A stretch of 33,251 nucleotides of DNA from Candidatus Caccousia avicola (lineage in GTDB: Bacteria > Bacillota > Clostridia > Oscillospirales > Acutalibacteraceae). Shown in pieces: positions 33,033 to 33,251 of this stretch. Within the stretch, counting starts at the first letter, position 1. Every line of letters starts with the position of its first letter. Under the pieces are notes generated by a model. That model searched no databases, was not told the DNA's origin, and worked only from the letters and a program-made list of their open reading frames with translations. The translations under genes were made by a program, and so were the position numbers. Location: assembly GCA_018712435.1 (NCBI GenBank), contig DVGZ01000047.1, positions 1-33,251 on the forward strand. Direction: 5' to 3'.

Positions 33033-33251
33033 ATCACTTTCAAATCCCGCTTTTATCAGCTTTTCCAGACAGGAGGAACAAATGATCTCTCCGTACTTTT
33101 TTTGCAAATCCTTTTCATTTCCGCAAAAAACACAACGGGTTTCTTCTTTTTCTAACAGAATCGCTGTTCCTTTCAATTTCACTGTCAAATAATCCCCTTG
33201 GCGTATGTCGAGTATTTTACAGACTTCTTTTGGAAGGATCATTCTTCTGCC
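33024..33251 (-). CDS. Partial AbrB-like protein with C-terminal zinc ribbon
   Basis: The frame runs off the window end; only the last 75 residues are seen. They begin with GRRMILPKEVCKILDIRQGD, the second half of an AbrB fold, so MILPKEV is internal and not the start. A zinc ribbon follows (CVFC and CSSC spaced by about 16 residues). It has the same domain order as the 82-residue protein at 14801-15049, but is clearly different in sequence and much more AT-rich than its neighbours, which may hint at separate acquisition. Its stop codon lies inside the terminator at 32985-33032. Confidence 0.85.
   Translation of the reverse strand, partial: GRRMILPKEVCKILDIRQGDYLTVKLKGTAILLEKEETRCVFCGNEKDLQKKYGEIICSSCLEKLIKAGFESDKK

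Overview
The window reads as a chromosomal segment of a GC-rich, Gram-positive-type anaerobe of the class Clostridia, most likely an Oscillospirales (Ruminococcaceae/Oscillospiraceae) gut-type bacterium. This is inferred from two T-box leaders (ilvBNC and hisS-aspS), near-consensus sigma-A promoters with 17-18 nt spacers, strong AGGAGG-type ribosome binding sites, a DUF4321-Maf-MreBCD-PBP2-MinD cluster, AbrB-type regulators with a zinc ribbon, and dense hairpin-rich intergenic repeats. No rRNA, tRNA, CRISPR, phage or transposase gene was seen.

Layout. 1-3993: a structured repeat, then the minus-strand T-box-controlled branched-chain amino acid operon ilvB-ilvN-ilvC, whose promoter overlaps the end of a tetR gene. 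3968-10843: tetR and a divergent three-gene operon (small beta-rich protein, MMPL/RND exporter, very large secreted GLUG/coiled-coil protein), separated by a 54-bp near-perfect palindrome. 10853-14771: a heterodimeric ABC exporter of BmrC/BmrD type on the minus strand, preceded by its own promoter, a 30-codon leader peptide and an intrinsic terminator. 14801-17449: an AbrB/zinc-ribbon regulator and a divergent XRE regulator, a rhomboid-fold protein lacking catalytic residues, and a flippase-like membrane protein. 17705-21643: zapA, a U32-family protein, dut, DUF4321 and maf. 21831-27453: mreB, a 913-bp non-coding block full of hairpins and repeats, then mreC, mreD and PBP2. 27597-28785: minD-like gene and mgsA. 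28821-32978: T-box leader, hisS, aspS, queH. 33024-33251: a partial second AbrB/zinc-ribbon gene running off the end.

Most of the genes are housekeeping: valine/leucine/isoleucine synthesis, cell shape and division, nucleotide sanitation, two tRNA synthetases and queuosine synthesis. The less ordinary material is regulatory and structural: (a) an apparent ribosome-mediated attenuator on the ABC exporter; (b) a dispersed, about 215-bp repeat present in opposite orientation at 1-216 and 23239-23453, whose hairpins keep pairing through compensatory changes; (c) an array of about eight hairpins directly after mreB; (d) an overlapping GACAC specifier in the hisS-aspS T-box that could read both tRNA-Asp and tRNA-His; and (e) the tetR/MMPL/coiled-coil surface protein locus. 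All assignments come from reading the sequence; no database search was made.
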